Positions 1 to 14,100 of a DNA stretch of 64,000 nt are shown piece by piece. The notes under the pieces were generated by a model. That model worked only from the letters and a program-made list of their open reading frames with translations. It had not been told where the DNA came from and made no database searches. Source of the stretch: Campylorhamphus procurvoides (Eukaryota; Chordata; Aves; Passeriformes; Dendrocolaptidae). Made by a program: the position numbers and the translations under genes. Within the stretch, counting starts at the first letter, position 1; each line of letters opens with the position of its first letter. Location of the stretch: the NCBI GenBank assembly GCA_013396655.1, contig WBMV01000270.1, positions 921,609 through 985,608 of the forward strand, written 5' to 3'.

Positions 1-2482
1 TGAGTTATATATATATCTGTAGTTTCTTGTATGTCCTGCCATGGCATCATGTCCCTCATCCTCCCTTGTTTCCATAACTAAACCTTCAAAACAATTTGTT
101 GTTACATAGCGGGTGGAGGAAAGAGGAAAGAAACAGAGAGAGTGAGAGATAAGAGAAATATAAGTAGTGTTGCACTTTACATCTTTGGTGTTTAAGTTAA
201 CTCTATTTTCATGATTCCTGAAAGCTTACATTCTGTGAAGTTTTCATTTTATTTTTGATAACAGTGCCCAGAATGGCAAACCCAGTGAGTAAGGGGAAAA
301 AATCAGTCATGTACGATAATAAATGGATTTCTGCCAATGACAGGTCATGATACAGAAAAAAAAATCTGTGATGACCCTCTTTCCTCTGTTCTCATTTATC
401 TCCTACTGGTGACCACTGATAGATTTCTGCTGTATGATTTATTGCAGAAAAACACCACCTAGAAATGGGCTTTTGATAAAATTGTTCAAGGATTCCTGGA
501 CAATAAATCCTAATCTTTACATGCATGCTGCAAGATGTTTCACCTTTCTTATGCTATAAATAATATATGCCAAATGTGATAATAAATCCATACATCTAAC
601 CACTATCTGTGTGGTTTAAGAAATAAAATTACAATATGTAAGCCTGATATTAATAGCAGCTATATAATGCCAGGAATATTGATGGCAATATTCGTTTATT
701 TGTGATCCAAATTTTCAGCACTATGTTGTACTGAAATTTCATTGCTTTTATCAGCCTGGATGGTTATCTTCTGTAAGGAAATCTGTGACAAACACAACAG
801 ACAGTAGCTGGCTTGAATCAACAAAGATGCTCTTGTAGGTCTGCCAAGAACATTGCTGAGGAAATCAGCTGAAATTTTCAAGTATGCTCTATGCAAAGAT
901 TTTTCTTAATAATTAATCATCTACAGTAGGAAGTGTATGATAGCATCTGTCACCTCCCTATGACCCTAAAACTGTTACAGCGGGGTTAAATGCGCACAAG
1001 CCCAGCATTTAAAGCTCTTTACAAACCACAGGCTCAAGGTCAGGATCTGGCTTAATTTTACTCCATACTGGGAATGAAGTATAACTTCTCTCTAGAGCAT
1101 ATGTGCTATGGTAATGGGTTTAAGTCCAAAGACTGACTTTGATTGCTGAATCTTGTACAAGCTATAGACTATTGAAAACACTTTCCCCTTATATATCCAA
1201 ACAAAGCAAGCAAGCCTTTATCTAGGATGTAAAAAGAGGCAAATCAGCTCTTTGCAGGCAGACCTGATCACTTGGGATTTGGAAAAGAAAAAATTACATC
1301 AATAAGAATGACAATTGTAAGAGACAGAGGCAAAAAGTGTTATGAGTGAATGACAGAGAAAACAAAATAACTCAGTGAAACATGCTACTCAACTTTTGTT
1401 TCTGTAGAGACAAAACCTTTCTTGCTGTTGTTAGACGTCTGATGCAGTTAATTCTGATTGATTTCACTGGGTGATTTTTAAAAAAAATTTAAGCATTGCA
1501 ATACTTGGCTGCCTTTTTTATTTCCTGCCTAAGGGAAAGAAAATGTCTGCCATGCACCTGTGCAAAACACAAGTGAATGTTACTGCAGTATTTTCCATAC
1601 ATAATGACTTGTAGAGGATTTTCTGTTAACATCTGTGAAAGGAGAATGTATTTCACCCAGGAAAACTGATAGTGCTAAGTTTGGCCACTGAAACTTAAGG
1701 GATGTTAACAATGAAATATTGAAAGGAAAAAGACTGGGAAAGTCTGCAAGAAAAAAAATCGTTTAATTGGTAGGGGCCAAGCCCACATAAACAGTGTGTT
1801 TGATTTCAGCTGTGTCCTCTGATCTATACTGAAGGTCAAAGAAGGAAATGCCACAGAAGTTATGATTATGTGAAATGAAGTGAGAAACAATGATTTAGCG
1901 TAATAAATACCTCTTCCAACTAGAGAATATTCTGCTCACTGAAACTGTCTCCCAGGTGTCTGCCTGTCTCCAGGACACATGGATAATCCCAGGCTAAAAT
2001 GACAGTGAGGTATGTTGTTTTTAGAAATATATGACTAATGTTGGTTTATATGAACAAAACTTCACCTTGCAGTATTAAAATACAGCAGAAACCTTTCCCT
2101 TCTGGTTTACCTGAGTCAAAACATCAACTTTCCACCTTCAATTCCAGTATTTGAATTTCAGTCAACCACAAAAATCTATACAATTTTCTTGATAAATTCC
2201 TCTGTCCTCTCAAATGCAAGACAGTCTAAACTACTCCCGTACTTGAACCATGTCCTAAAGGGCACTTATTTTTCTACAGGCAACAACTCTGACAATTTTG
2301 AGAGGAAAATCTTCTGACAAAGCATTATAGGCCATCAACCCTCTGTTGTCATGCTACTGCACTTGCAGTTTATGAAACTATTGAGCTCAATTTCTCGTTT
2401 TTACAAATGGACCCCAAATATGTTCTGGGTTCAAATCTGTTTCTCAGATCAGATATTCTGCTGTCCCCCATGCCAGAACTTC
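1..2482. other. AT-rich intergenic DNA, no gene seen
   Basis: No credible gene. The longest open frames are 66 codons or fewer and resemble no known protein. There is a short TA run at 6-16. No CpG cluster, interspersed repeat or structured RNA was recognised. Confidence 0.6.
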
Positions 2483-2558
2483 CACTTCTTTTTTTTTTTG
2501 TTATTGTTGTTTTGCTTTGTTTTCTTTCTTCTTTTCTTTTCTTTCTTTTTTTTTTTTT
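2483..2558. repeat. T-rich low-complexity tract
   Basis: The tract is nearly all T with scattered C and G, ending in a run of about 13 T. It opens spurious reading frames of poly-F and poly-K type on the two strands. It could be a decayed poly(A) tail on the minus strand, but no element body is recognisable beside it. Confidence 0.8.
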
Positions 2559-3290
2559 GGCAGTTGCTCTCTGAATATGAAATAAGACCATTAATTTATT
2601 AGATTTCTTCTTACTTCTCTGTAAGGAGTTTCCTTATTTTTCTAGTGTCATTTGAATAAATTTGTATTTATTTTTAAAGAAAAACAAATATTAAAAAGAA
2701 AATGGGTAGAAATGTCTGAGCACAAATTCAAAGGGTGTATTTTAAAACATGATATTTTCAAATTCAGAAGAACATTTTCCATATTGTCCAATAAAGAATC
2801 GAGAAATAATACTATAAGGAAACATAAGGTTGAGTAAAGTCCTCCACAACAAAAAGAGAGGTCCAAAATGAAAATTCTCTTAAATCTGCTGAAATATACA
2901 CTTGTGGGAAATAGTGGATGTCATTATTTTACTAGAAATTAGGTCATATGGAAGCAAAACAACCACTCACATTCCTCCTTGCCGTGGGAACTCCTCCAAA
3001 AGCACACCCAGCGTTCTGAGCTGAAATTGCCAGAAAGGCAGTGTGGAGGTGAGAAGAACCACTGTAACAGCATCACCCAGCTTGCCCAGTTCACTTCTCT
3101 CCAGCAATTCTGGCCTGAAATACCACTCAGTGTGCTTCATTAGCAATTGGTAACTACTAGATTCCATATCTGTATGGAACGTATAAGGCCATATCTGCTT
3201 CGCCCTCTCCAGGGATCTGAGCCCACCTTGATGTATTTTTAATCCCCATGGGTGATAGAGAGCTATTCTTCGATCCTAGATCTGTCTATG
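2559..3290. other. Intergenic DNA before the pyrimidine microsatellite
   Basis: The first part is AT-rich. Around 2970-3230 the sequence is less AT-rich, but it has no repeat signature I recognise and no convincing reading frame (72 codons at most). Confidence 0.5.
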
Positions 3291-3531
<241 letters not shown>

Positions 3532-6500
3532 TATAAAATCCACAAATAACTTGACCTATATCTACTACTATGTAAACTTTTAGCACTTTCTGTTATATAA
3601 CTATATATTATTATTGATTCTTGTAATAGAAGTTTCATTAAGATTTTCATGACAAATTTATCTAAGAATGCAGTTTTGAAACTTGAGTCCTAAATTTATC
3701 AATAGAAAGTTTATTCAAGGAATTCTTTTGCTTAGAGTGATCAGTTCCATTGAGAGATGCTAATAAAATGGACACCCACACAGACATCAGCTCACCAGAA
3801 GGAAACACTACCTAGTATGACCACTGTAATTTTTTATTAAAATAGATTGTGATTAATTGAAGGAATAACTAAAAACTGAAAACATATCTATTTTGTTTTT
3901 ACCAGCTGGGATAACATATGAATTTTATTTAATATAATTTTGTCTGAAAAATGGAGAGTACCTTTCAAAGAAAGGAATTCAACTGAATCAACTGTTCAAA
4001 AAATGAATTTGTTCTCCATTCTTCAGGCAAGAGCAAAGTGCTGCCGGACAGCAAAGAAAACAGCAAAAGGAAGAAACCTCTCCTGTCAATGTCTGGTTCA
4101 AACACTGGCTCAGGTACACGAGATGATTTATGGGAATGTAATTCCTGCATCAGGAGTCTCAAACTAAACCTGCCGCATGACTGAGCTAGTTTCTAGAAAG
4201 GACCTAGCAAGCTGGCGCCACAGCAAATGAAGAAAATGAGTTTAATCACTTTACAAGCTTTCTGCTTGTAATCTCTCTGGCTATATCTGAATGAAACATA
4301 GGAAGAAGACAGTCACAAAAAGGTGTGCTGGATGCCTCTGTAGCTGATGATTGTTGAGACGTGGGAGGAAGGAGGGGAATTAGTGTACCTAAGGGGATGT
4401 AAGGCAAGTGAAAACAAGGATGTTTTACAAGCAATATACTGGAAGTCTGGGGATCACAATGGGAAGGATGTGAAAGCAGTTAAATGTCTGTCCCCTAGAA
4501 GGGGATAAGGGCCTGATAAGTGGGCTAGTAGTGGAGCTGGTAGCAAAGGCAGCTTCCAAAGCAAGGTATTCACATGATCAAAGAGGATCTATCTAGCTGC
4601 ACAAGCAATATTTGTAAATTATGTTCTTCTCCAACCACACTGGAACTGTACCTATTGATCTACAAAACAACAGTGTTTGAAAACACATCCAGCAAAGTCT
4701 GCTTCAGTGTTACATAACAGAGCTGCGACTCCATGCTCCAAAAAACTTTGCAAACACAACCATACAGTGATTCAGATCAGGTCAAGGTGAATCAGAAGGG
4801 TGAGAACTCTTAGGATTAAAAGGGAGTTATAAAGAGCAAGAATATTATTTTGAAAAGGGATAGAGGATATTAATTTGGAATTTCTTTGTGTTATGGGTAT
4901 GAAAAAAGTCATGACTTCGGAAAGGTATTTGAAGCAGACACAAACAGAGAAAGAACAAGACTCTTCTTTCTTGCTTTCTCTCATACAAAACTTAAAATTT
5001 AGAGAACAAAACTTTTACAATAACCAATGTGTCTGTAGCTTAATGAGTGGAGGTATTAAATCAATCAGATTTTATTTTTTAATTTCTTCACACTGCATTC
5101 TTTGGCCTGTTAGCACAAATATGTGCTCTCAGAAGGCAACTCATGCTAAGACATTCAAAATCCACAAAGGGCTTTCCAATAACTTGCAAACTGGAAAATT
5201 CCTTATCACCTAACTAGTCAAAGAAAGCTGCATTAGAATCAAGGTCAGTAATGGCTAACAAGAATCAAAGCTCTATTCTTTCCAGAATGATTAAAAATGT
5301 TACCTTCCCCTTTATCCTGTGCTTTGCTACTTTTTCCAATTTAATTATCAAAGCAAATACTAGAAAAAAATTTTAATAAAATAAATAAGAAAAAAAAGTA
5401 CAGAAAAGCTGCTATATTGTGATTCCTTCATTGCTGTAATATTGAGGCACTACCAGTTTTCATTTTTCATCTACACCTGCAGAAGAACAGAATACTTGAA
5501 TTGCTGCATTGTTTCTGACACTGTAGCCTACACTGCATTGTGTCAGCATTGATGGACACATTAAGATAGAGAGGAAACACAGAGAGGCAGAACTAGATGA
5601 CTTAATAAGGCTTTCTGACATCTTTTGTGGTGGAAATAGCTCTGCGGACAGCAGTGTCATTATGAACATGTAGTGCTGCTGGCTATATTCACAAAAGCAT
5701 TTACACTAAAGTCAACAGACTGAATTTATGGTTGGGATAACTCCATGGTAGTCAACACAAACAGGAATTAAAATGATTAAGTAAACAAGTCAGATCCAAG
5801 ACCTACATTTCCAAACATGTAAGTATGGTGTGGGGAAAAAAATCTAATATTTGCCCCTGGTTTTATTGAGGCTTTGGATATCAGTTCTTTCATCTCTTTA
5901 TGTAGTTTTGTATATACATTCACAATACATATAAATCAGTACAGCTTTTGAAGATGGTTTGTATCCCATACACTGGAAGGCCAGAGTATCCTGTCCCACT
6001 TGGAACACAATGCTTTTGGTAGACACAGGTGTCTCCAGCAAACCCTGGGAGCTCAGCCAAGGGCTTATTTTTAGGAGCTCAACCAGATGAGGCACTCGGT
6101 TCCAAAGAAGACATCATCAGAAAAGGTGACTGTTCTCAGGGGACTGCAATGACTGTGGTCTGAACCTCAGCGTTCAAATGGACTAATGGAGTCACGTCCC
6201 TCTAGCACAGGCCCTTTCACCACATCTGACTCTCAAACTCACTTGTCATTTGATTATGTTGAAACCTAGCAGGCAAGGTCACACTAGGTTCATCTTTCTA
6301 TCATCAACTCTCAAATTAGTTAACAACTTTTCTGTTCTGGACTCATTGATGAAAAAATTGTTAAAAACTGCCCCAGGGAGTGGTGTGAACAATGAGGGAT
6401 AGCAGTCCAGGAGAGAGAGGGTGAGCCAAACTGTGAATGGATAGAAACTCTGATTTCTCTTTGATGCCCTGGTGATTTAAGAAGACCTTATACTATTTTT

Positions 6501-9500
6501 TTTTCAATGTTTAATCGCCAGAACTTCAGAGTTACTATTAGTGTACATACATGCCACATAGCTGTAAGTCTTAGAAACTCATCTGTATACTGAAATGTAT
6601 TTGGATTTTAAAGGTTTTGGAAAGCAACATGAGCACATTTGCAAAACATTTTAAAGTAATTGTCATTGATAAAAGCAGCAAATTGGATAAATAACAGTGA
6701 ATTTTTATTGTTGCCTTTGAAAGATTTTTATGGGATATACTTATACATATCTGATCAAGCTTGAACGTATACTTTAGATTTCCCACTTAAGGAACAAAAA
6801 TGTAAAAATTAGTCACAAATAATATCACTTTATACACTTAACAGGATTGAGAAAGATCAATTTACCATGGTTTCAGGTATAGAATCCAAAGTTAATAATA
6901 AAATAATTTTTTCCATGCTCAGGTTAAACGAAAGAGAGTTTACCCCTGAGTAATCTGTACCTTACTAGCCTCCCACAGCTTCATACAGTAATGTTGTCTC
7001 TTTTGCCATCAGCCCTGTAGCTTCTGTCACTTCCTTCTACCCCACATCTGTCTTTCAGTTTTGTGTAGTTTATGACAGACATGCAGAGCTGATCAAATCA
7101 GAACCCCCACTACAATCCTCCATCACCACTTTGTCATCATGCTTATGAGCATTTCCTGTTCAGCCAAGAGACTAATTTCAAATGTGGTGCTCTTACCCAT
7201 CCCTGCCTCTCCTGAACTACATGGCAAGTCCTCTTTCCCATTGTGAATCTCTGAATCCCGTTGTGAATATGTTAAAGATTTTTCTGTTTCTGAAAAGTGA
7301 CCGGTCAAATAATTGGAGCAAAATCCCTTTCTGGGCTATAAAACACAAAGACACTGCTTGTGGTAGACAGTGCCTCTCATCAGATATTCTGCAGAGACCT
7401 TATTGTAGGACTGCCTTGTGTAAATCCACGGACGACAGCCCTTAGCTGGCACTGGAGTCAAGATGTGAGGCTAGGTGGGTTAGCTTTGCTGTCGTCTGGT
7501 ACAGACATTTCTTGCTCTGACCTCATGTCTGCTGTCATGTGGGAAAACAAGCACTGCCTTTGACTACTCAGGGATGTCAACAGCTTTCTTTTCCTGGCAG
7601 AGAAAAGAAAGAGCACATAACAGTCTACTATGAGGCATAAACAAAATGTCTTGCTAAAGCTCTGGCTCTTGCTGTCAGGGTCTGATATAAGAATAAAATT
7701 TTTTGTTTATTTGAGGTTGGCACTGAGGGTAAGATTCTAGCTCATTGCAGCAGTCTGGTAGGTGCTCAGTCCATCCTCGCAGTGTGTATTTGTATACAAC
7801 TCCATTCACAACATTGCAAACAAATCTACATAAGCAAATTTGTATTTTTGCAGGATACTGATAATTGACTTAAACAAGAGGTTTAATTTTTCAATATAAT
7901 ACAATTATGCTGTAAGCTTTGTTGTGAAAATTAGGATTTGCACCATCATTTTGAATCACGACTGACTTTCCACCTCTGATCTGTAGTGTAGTTCGGTGAT
8001 TCAGTCTAAGTACACAAAAAAGGTAACTAAAAATACAGCAAGGCTTAACTAATAATCGATTTGCAGACTTCTAAGAGCTGTCATGACTTGTCAGTCTTAG
8101 AAAAGAAGGTAAAAATTAGTTTTCCACCACTACACAGTGTCACAAATAGCAGCAGTTTCCTTGGAGACTTAGCAGCAGTTCTCAAAACACCGCACTTGCA
8201 GAAAAAAAGTGACTTGTAAAGATACATTCCCTGTTCAAACTTTAATTAATCTCCTCTCTTAATAATGTACACTCACATTAGCTGTGTGCATTTGGTGTTT
8301 ACCTGATTCCACCCTCCTCCTGAGTCCTCTTTCATAGTCTATATATAATATCTAGTGTAATTAGGTAACTTGCAAATATTTTTTCTGTATTGCTTATAAT
8401 GTGTAAAAATCATAATTCTATGGAAAACTATTTATGATTTTTCATAAAATACATATTTTCATTATTTGTCTACACTGTTTAAAGTATCAATTCAGGAGTT
8501 CTAAGGCTCCTGAACTAAAAATTGCATTGCAATCAAAAAGAGCATTATTGCTTTTCTGTATATATATTGTATACAATATAAATTGTAAACACCATGAGAA
8601 TAAAACCTTGAATTCTCCCATGAGGGCAAAGATGACAAGAAGGCAACAAAACTGACAGGAATAAAGTTCTGTCTCATCCTCATTTGAGGTAAACTGCTTG
8701 TAGGCTGGTAAGTCAGACATGAGTTTTTGTCATGTATGTCAGTGGGTGTGTGCTGTCCTGCTTTCAAATATTGCTCCCCCTGTATCCTTCTCTGTATAGT
8801 ATCAGGGAGTTTGATTTTGTCATCTACCACCATTCCACAGTACCTCTACCTACTTTCAATACCAGAGACATAGTAGAAAGCCACATCATAAGTTTTCAGA
8901 AAGATTATTTATAGTCTATGTAAAAAGTATATAAAAAGTATATGTCTACCCATAGCTATCTGCTCATTATATGTGTGAAAAGCATAACGTTATCTATTGG
9001 TAAACATATTCAGAGTTAAGGAGTGACAGTGCAATACTAAAAATACTCCAATTACTATGTCTAATTATAACTGAAAAGTTAATCACTTCGAAGTGCCTTC
9101 AACAACTTAAGTAAAACACAAGAAGTTCTAGCTTGCTAATAAACTGCTTTCTTGATATCACAATTGAAATAATTCATTTTCCATATACTGAGCATCAGAA
9201 ATTATTCAGAATGGCAAAAAGTTTTTTAACAAGATGACGTAATTAAATTGAGTGCTGATTAAAGTTCTACTGACTCACCACTAATCACTCAAAAGTTCTG
9301 ATATTTCAGCACTCGAATGACACATTTGTAAGTCACAATATCCTCAAGAAAAAGGTTTCATTCTCAAAAGACAAGATCATCTAATGACCTAGGAAGGAGA
9401 AAACAGAACTTGATATTAGTGGGAATTTAGCTCCTTGTTGCATGACAATTAAACAGCATATAACACAATACTCTTAATTTCGTCTGCTGTGGATCTCACA

Positions 9501-11156
9501 GTCCAGGGATTTATTTGCCATCTATTTGGTGTACAAATAATTTCAGGCTTGGACTTTTAACACTGTAGGAGACAGTATATTTTCATACAATAAGAAATCC
9601 TACTTTGAACCATAGGCAGACATCAAGTCCATGTCATTATTTCATGAATATTTCATCTATGTTATCTCTCATATTTTTAGACTGTTGCATTTCTGTTTAA
9701 ATATCAAACATATGTAGGCACACATTTGTGATTGTACATGCACTTTCTCCAGTTCACTGTCAACTTCAGCTTCTTCTGCTGTCTTTTCTATTACTTACAA
9801 ATAATTGTGCAAACGGGGCACAAGATTTTAAGTACTGCCCTTACTAGTTGATTTGAACAGCTATCTAATCCTGTGATGCTATTAATCTCTGATCTTAAAC
9901 AAGCCTATACCTAAAACTTCAGAATACTGATTTCCTTTCAATCCCAGTATTGACAGCACTGGGCTCAAACTGGAATGTCTGATCTAGGTTGCTGTGAGTT
10001 TGCAAGTAGTTCACACTCAAAACACTAGAGCTGAACCTGACCCAATAGTTTCCTTTAAGGGGCAAATCCTGAACAAAACCATTCTGCTTTTCAGATCCAG
10101 TCTTAATCACGTTACTTTTTGCTAGCACATCTCCCAATGGCCAAAGATTACCATTTTAGAGGATAACTTAACTAGGACAAATATATTCTGATTCCATTTG
10201 TTGATTTTCCAGGGGTAAGACTCTCTCCTCTACGCTTCATTTTTCAATAACACAAAAATGTAATTCTGAATAAAAGACGCCACCTCTCCCCTATATACTT
10301 AGTTTCTGTTGCACTTGGATATAAAATCCTTGTCTGAAATCAAGCGGTGCTAGCAACCCAGAGAGCAGCCACCTCTTAAACTGCCTCACATAGAAGCCAC
10401 ATAAGTGTCTTTGGAACTGAGTGGCATTATGGAGCCATGAAGTCCTGCAGAGATGGTGGAAGGTGGTTCCAGCTGGGAATTGCCACAGCAGGCAGAATAC
10501 CTCATGTTGACCAGAGCAGCACAGAAATCTCAGTGTATCTGTGGCTTCTGAAGCCTTCATGGGCTGGAACTTTCCATGGCATTTCAGCATATTTTTAGTT
10601 GTTTTTTTCCTCTTAGTGTATTTTTTTAAACACTTCTTCTCTTTAAGATATGCATATAAATACAATGGAGTTCACTTTGTTGTACTTCATACATGCAGCT
10701 CTGGTAACGGGAGTTACACAGATGTATCCATATGTGAATATATTCTGCTGTTTTATTCATTCAAGTGGTCATTCTCAATTCAGTGGCACACTTCCACTTT
10801 GATAACCTTCAGTTATAATAATCTTTAGCAAAACTAAATGAGATGTTTTAAAATACTTCATATTTGGCAATCTAATGTTTCAGTAATATATTTTAAGCTT
10901 AGACCTGCCGCTTGTAAGGACCCTTTTTGGGGTGGGACCTCATTTTCTGTACTTTTAAATCAAAATTTGCATGCTGTGTAGACTATAATTTATATTTGCA
11001 TACACAAAACTAGAGTTCTTAATTTTTTTACTATACTTCCTTTATATCACAAATGCATGGAGGACCTTTTGTTATAGAAAATGTAATGATTGATACAGAA
11101 TATTTTGTGTTTTGTGCCTGTTACCACTAATTTGGTGTAGGGTAGGAGCGAGCCTG
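3532..11156. other. AT-rich intergenic DNA, no gene seen
   Basis: The longest open frames are 4875-5213 on + (112 codons) and 8501-8833 on - (110 codons). Neither resembles a known protein, and both are overlapped by other frames. A perfect 18-bp AT palindrome lies at 8563-8580. No interspersed repeat was recognised. Confidence 0.55.
8563..8580. repeat. 18-bp perfect AT-rich palindrome
   Basis: TATATTGTATACAATATA reads identically on both strands. It sits in a TA-rich neighbourhood, so chance formation is plausible. Confidence 0.9.
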
Positions 11157-11180
11157 TGAAAGGGCAATTTTGCCCTTTCA
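11157..11180. repeat. 24-bp palindrome, 11-bp arms
   Basis: TGAAAGGGCAA is followed by a 2-nt centre (TT) and its exact complement TTGCCCTTTCA. The arms contain GGGC, unlike most AT palindromes in the window, so chance formation is less likely. No terminator function is implied, since the context is vertebrate. Confidence 0.9.
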
Positions 11181-14100
11181 GTTTTTAAATTCCTACTGTG
11201 TTCAATATTTATAGGCAGTATCTTATTTCTGAGTACTTCATATGAAACTTTATTGCAAACCTTAGTTAGACGTTCACTACAGTTAATTTAGATGTATCAG
11301 TTCCTATGTTTCAGGCAGAAGGTTGGAGTTCTCATGGTTAATGTGCCAAACATTTTTAAGTGGTCTTAGTGTGAATGTTGCAGGACTTATGTGGAAAAAC
11401 TCCCTGTTTATTGAAATCTGGAGAAGAAAGGGGAAAGAGAAGTGGATGGAGGGGTTGGTAAGGCAAGACCGAAGGCTGCAAAGTATTTACATTATTCCCT
11501 GCAGATACTAGTTGAGAAACAAAATCATAGTCTTTTCTTTTGTGAGCTGACCTATTGTCTACTTATTCACAGCAGACAGTGGTTATCTTTTAAAGCAAAT
11601 AGACTATTCCCATTAATTGCTGCCAAAACTTTGCTAAGTGTTCTTATGGTGCCTTTATAAGGCTGTGTGATGGAAATAATAGCCACCTATTCCTGCTAAT
11701 TTTGCCACGATACAAAAATCCTTTCCCAATGCTGAGAGTAGAACACCAGTTACACTCACAGCACTTTAAAAACACAGATTCTTAATTGCATTACTAGAAC
11801 AGAGGGCAAACGAGTAGCCAACAATTTATTCCCCTTGTCCTGTTCCTTATTTGAAACTTCCTCTTTTTTAATATAAGAAAACTCCTACAAAATAGAGAGC
11901 AGTCACAAACCAGGTGTGCCACTCATGGCCATTTATTCTGCTCATATGCTAAATACCTCCTTCCCAGGCCACACAAGAACAATTTAGAATCTAGCCATAA
12001 AACCAGGCAGAGACAACAGAATTCACACTGTAACAGTGATTGTGATTGAAATCCAACTGTTTCAATTTGTGTTGCTTGAGAAGATGACAAATAAAGGAAA
12101 AAGAGGAACAGCATTAAAGTAACTTTCATTCTAGAACTGTCAGTTGAGCATCAATGGAGAAATTAAGAGTTTTAAGAAATCTGCTAAGTTTCAAGAGAGT
12201 TCATACTACTGGAAGCTTTTATTTGAAGAGGGAGGCAATATGGGGATCTGATCCCCTTACTCTGAAGTGAGAGTATAAAGTGCTGGAGTGCAAATTGCAT
12301 GCACCAGAATGACCTCCCAATTTTACACCATAAGGTGCCATCTTTCCAGCAAAGGGAAATGCTCTATGCATAGTTCACTTGAGTTTTGACAAAACATGAT
12401 ATGGTGCCAAAAATGACATACTTATTATTGCAGAAAAGATAAACATTGCATAACTGCAAAAGGATCTGATTAAAGGGAAGATGGCAGGGAGTAGTGTTAG
12501 AAGGGAAGGTACATTTTGGGAGGATATTAACAGTGAGCTTCTCCAGATCACTTCATACTCTCAGGATGGGGATCATGCAACAGAATGTTTTTTTTCTATT
12601 GTCTTTTGAAACACTGCACAAAACAAAGGGTATCGATAGAATTGGTTAGGACACATATTAGGATACAAAGGTGGATAATGAAACCATGCAGAAAGCTGAA
12701 CTCAACAAATGGGCCAAATTCAATGGTACAGTGTGCAAAGACATCCACTTGTAGACTATTTATGAGTCATTGCTGCACAGGTGACAATGACTGTTTAAGA
12801 GAAGGGCATAGATAGCATTTTCAGAAAGGTCAGGCATAATTTAGATACAATCATAGAATGAATTGGCCAAGATACATGCAGGAAAGCAGACAAGCATTAT
12901 TACCATTAAGTGAGGTGCAGCTGAGATCTCATTTGGTGCACTGAGTATGACAGCCAGCTTGTCTGACATGGGTCAAGCCAAAAACTTGCATGTGAGCTCT
13001 TACTCATACCAATACAGCAAAACATCCTTTGAGACTTACACAGACTTTGGGCTATGTGCCCACACAAACAGTGGTGTTCTAGACATGTATACTTACACAT
13101 CCAAGTGCACATACACAAGCAAAAGACACTTCACGGTCACATAACTGTATCTCAAAACTAATGGAATTAAGCATCTAAGCAATTTTGATGCCTTTGAAAA
13201 TCACTGTGCCCTTTAGCGTTTGAATACATTTGAAAAAAATGGGCTGTAATTCCTAGGATGCCATTAACAGACTTGTAAAACTCACAGAGGGAAAAAAAAT
13301 TACTAAATGACCTAACCTACTCCACTACCTGGAAAATCTATTTAAACCAAGCTGTTTCTAAATGGACTTAAGTGATGGAGCTTCCAGCATTTTTCTCAGA
13401 GAACCACTATGCTGTTTAATAGGTCTAACTAATGTCCTCTGATTTCCATCTTGGGTTTTAAAAAACCCTTTTATGCTATCAGTCTTCTCTTTAATTTTTC
13501 TATCTAGTCAGCCACTGCAATAGTTGCATATTTTAGTGTTGAAAGCTTTCTTCTGACCAGGCCTGTCTTTACACATCCTACAAAAATACCTTAAGACACT
13601 TCAATAAACTTAATATAAATTGTTACTATACACAAATCATACATGCAAATAAAGAGAAGTGATTTATATCAAATTCACAGAATGACTTGGCTAATTAAAG
13701 TACACCTTTTCCTTATTACATTTTATGGACTCCATTACTGTAATGCAGGAAGCATCAAGCAATGAGGGCAAATGAACCTGGGAAGAAATATATGACACAT
13801 TTGAATCCTTTGTATAAGTACTGTGGTATTTTGTCTAATAGAAGATTTGGGTGAATCCTTATGATTTACTTTTTACATGCTTCAAGACTGTCACCTGACA
13901 CTACGGGGAAAAATACATCCCTCTAAGTTTTAACATACCATATTAAAATCTAAGTATCTTTGATAGGTTTTAGGTATTTCATTCTTAAATTACTGATGAA
14001 GTAAAATATTCAATTGCTTATTCAAGTCATTGGTGGTCTGAAATTTGTAACACCTGTCAACTTTCTGCAACTGTGTATTATGTAGATTCTTTCCCAAGGT

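Noticed and set aside
10291..10665. 124-codon minus-strand frame
   Set aside because: No domain or family resemblance, and a 95-codon frame overlaps it on the other strand. The length is plausible by chance.
12845..12890. ATCATAGAATG word like a CR1 3' terminus
   Set aside because: The sequence after it lacks GGTTGGAAGG and the rest of the CR1 tail.
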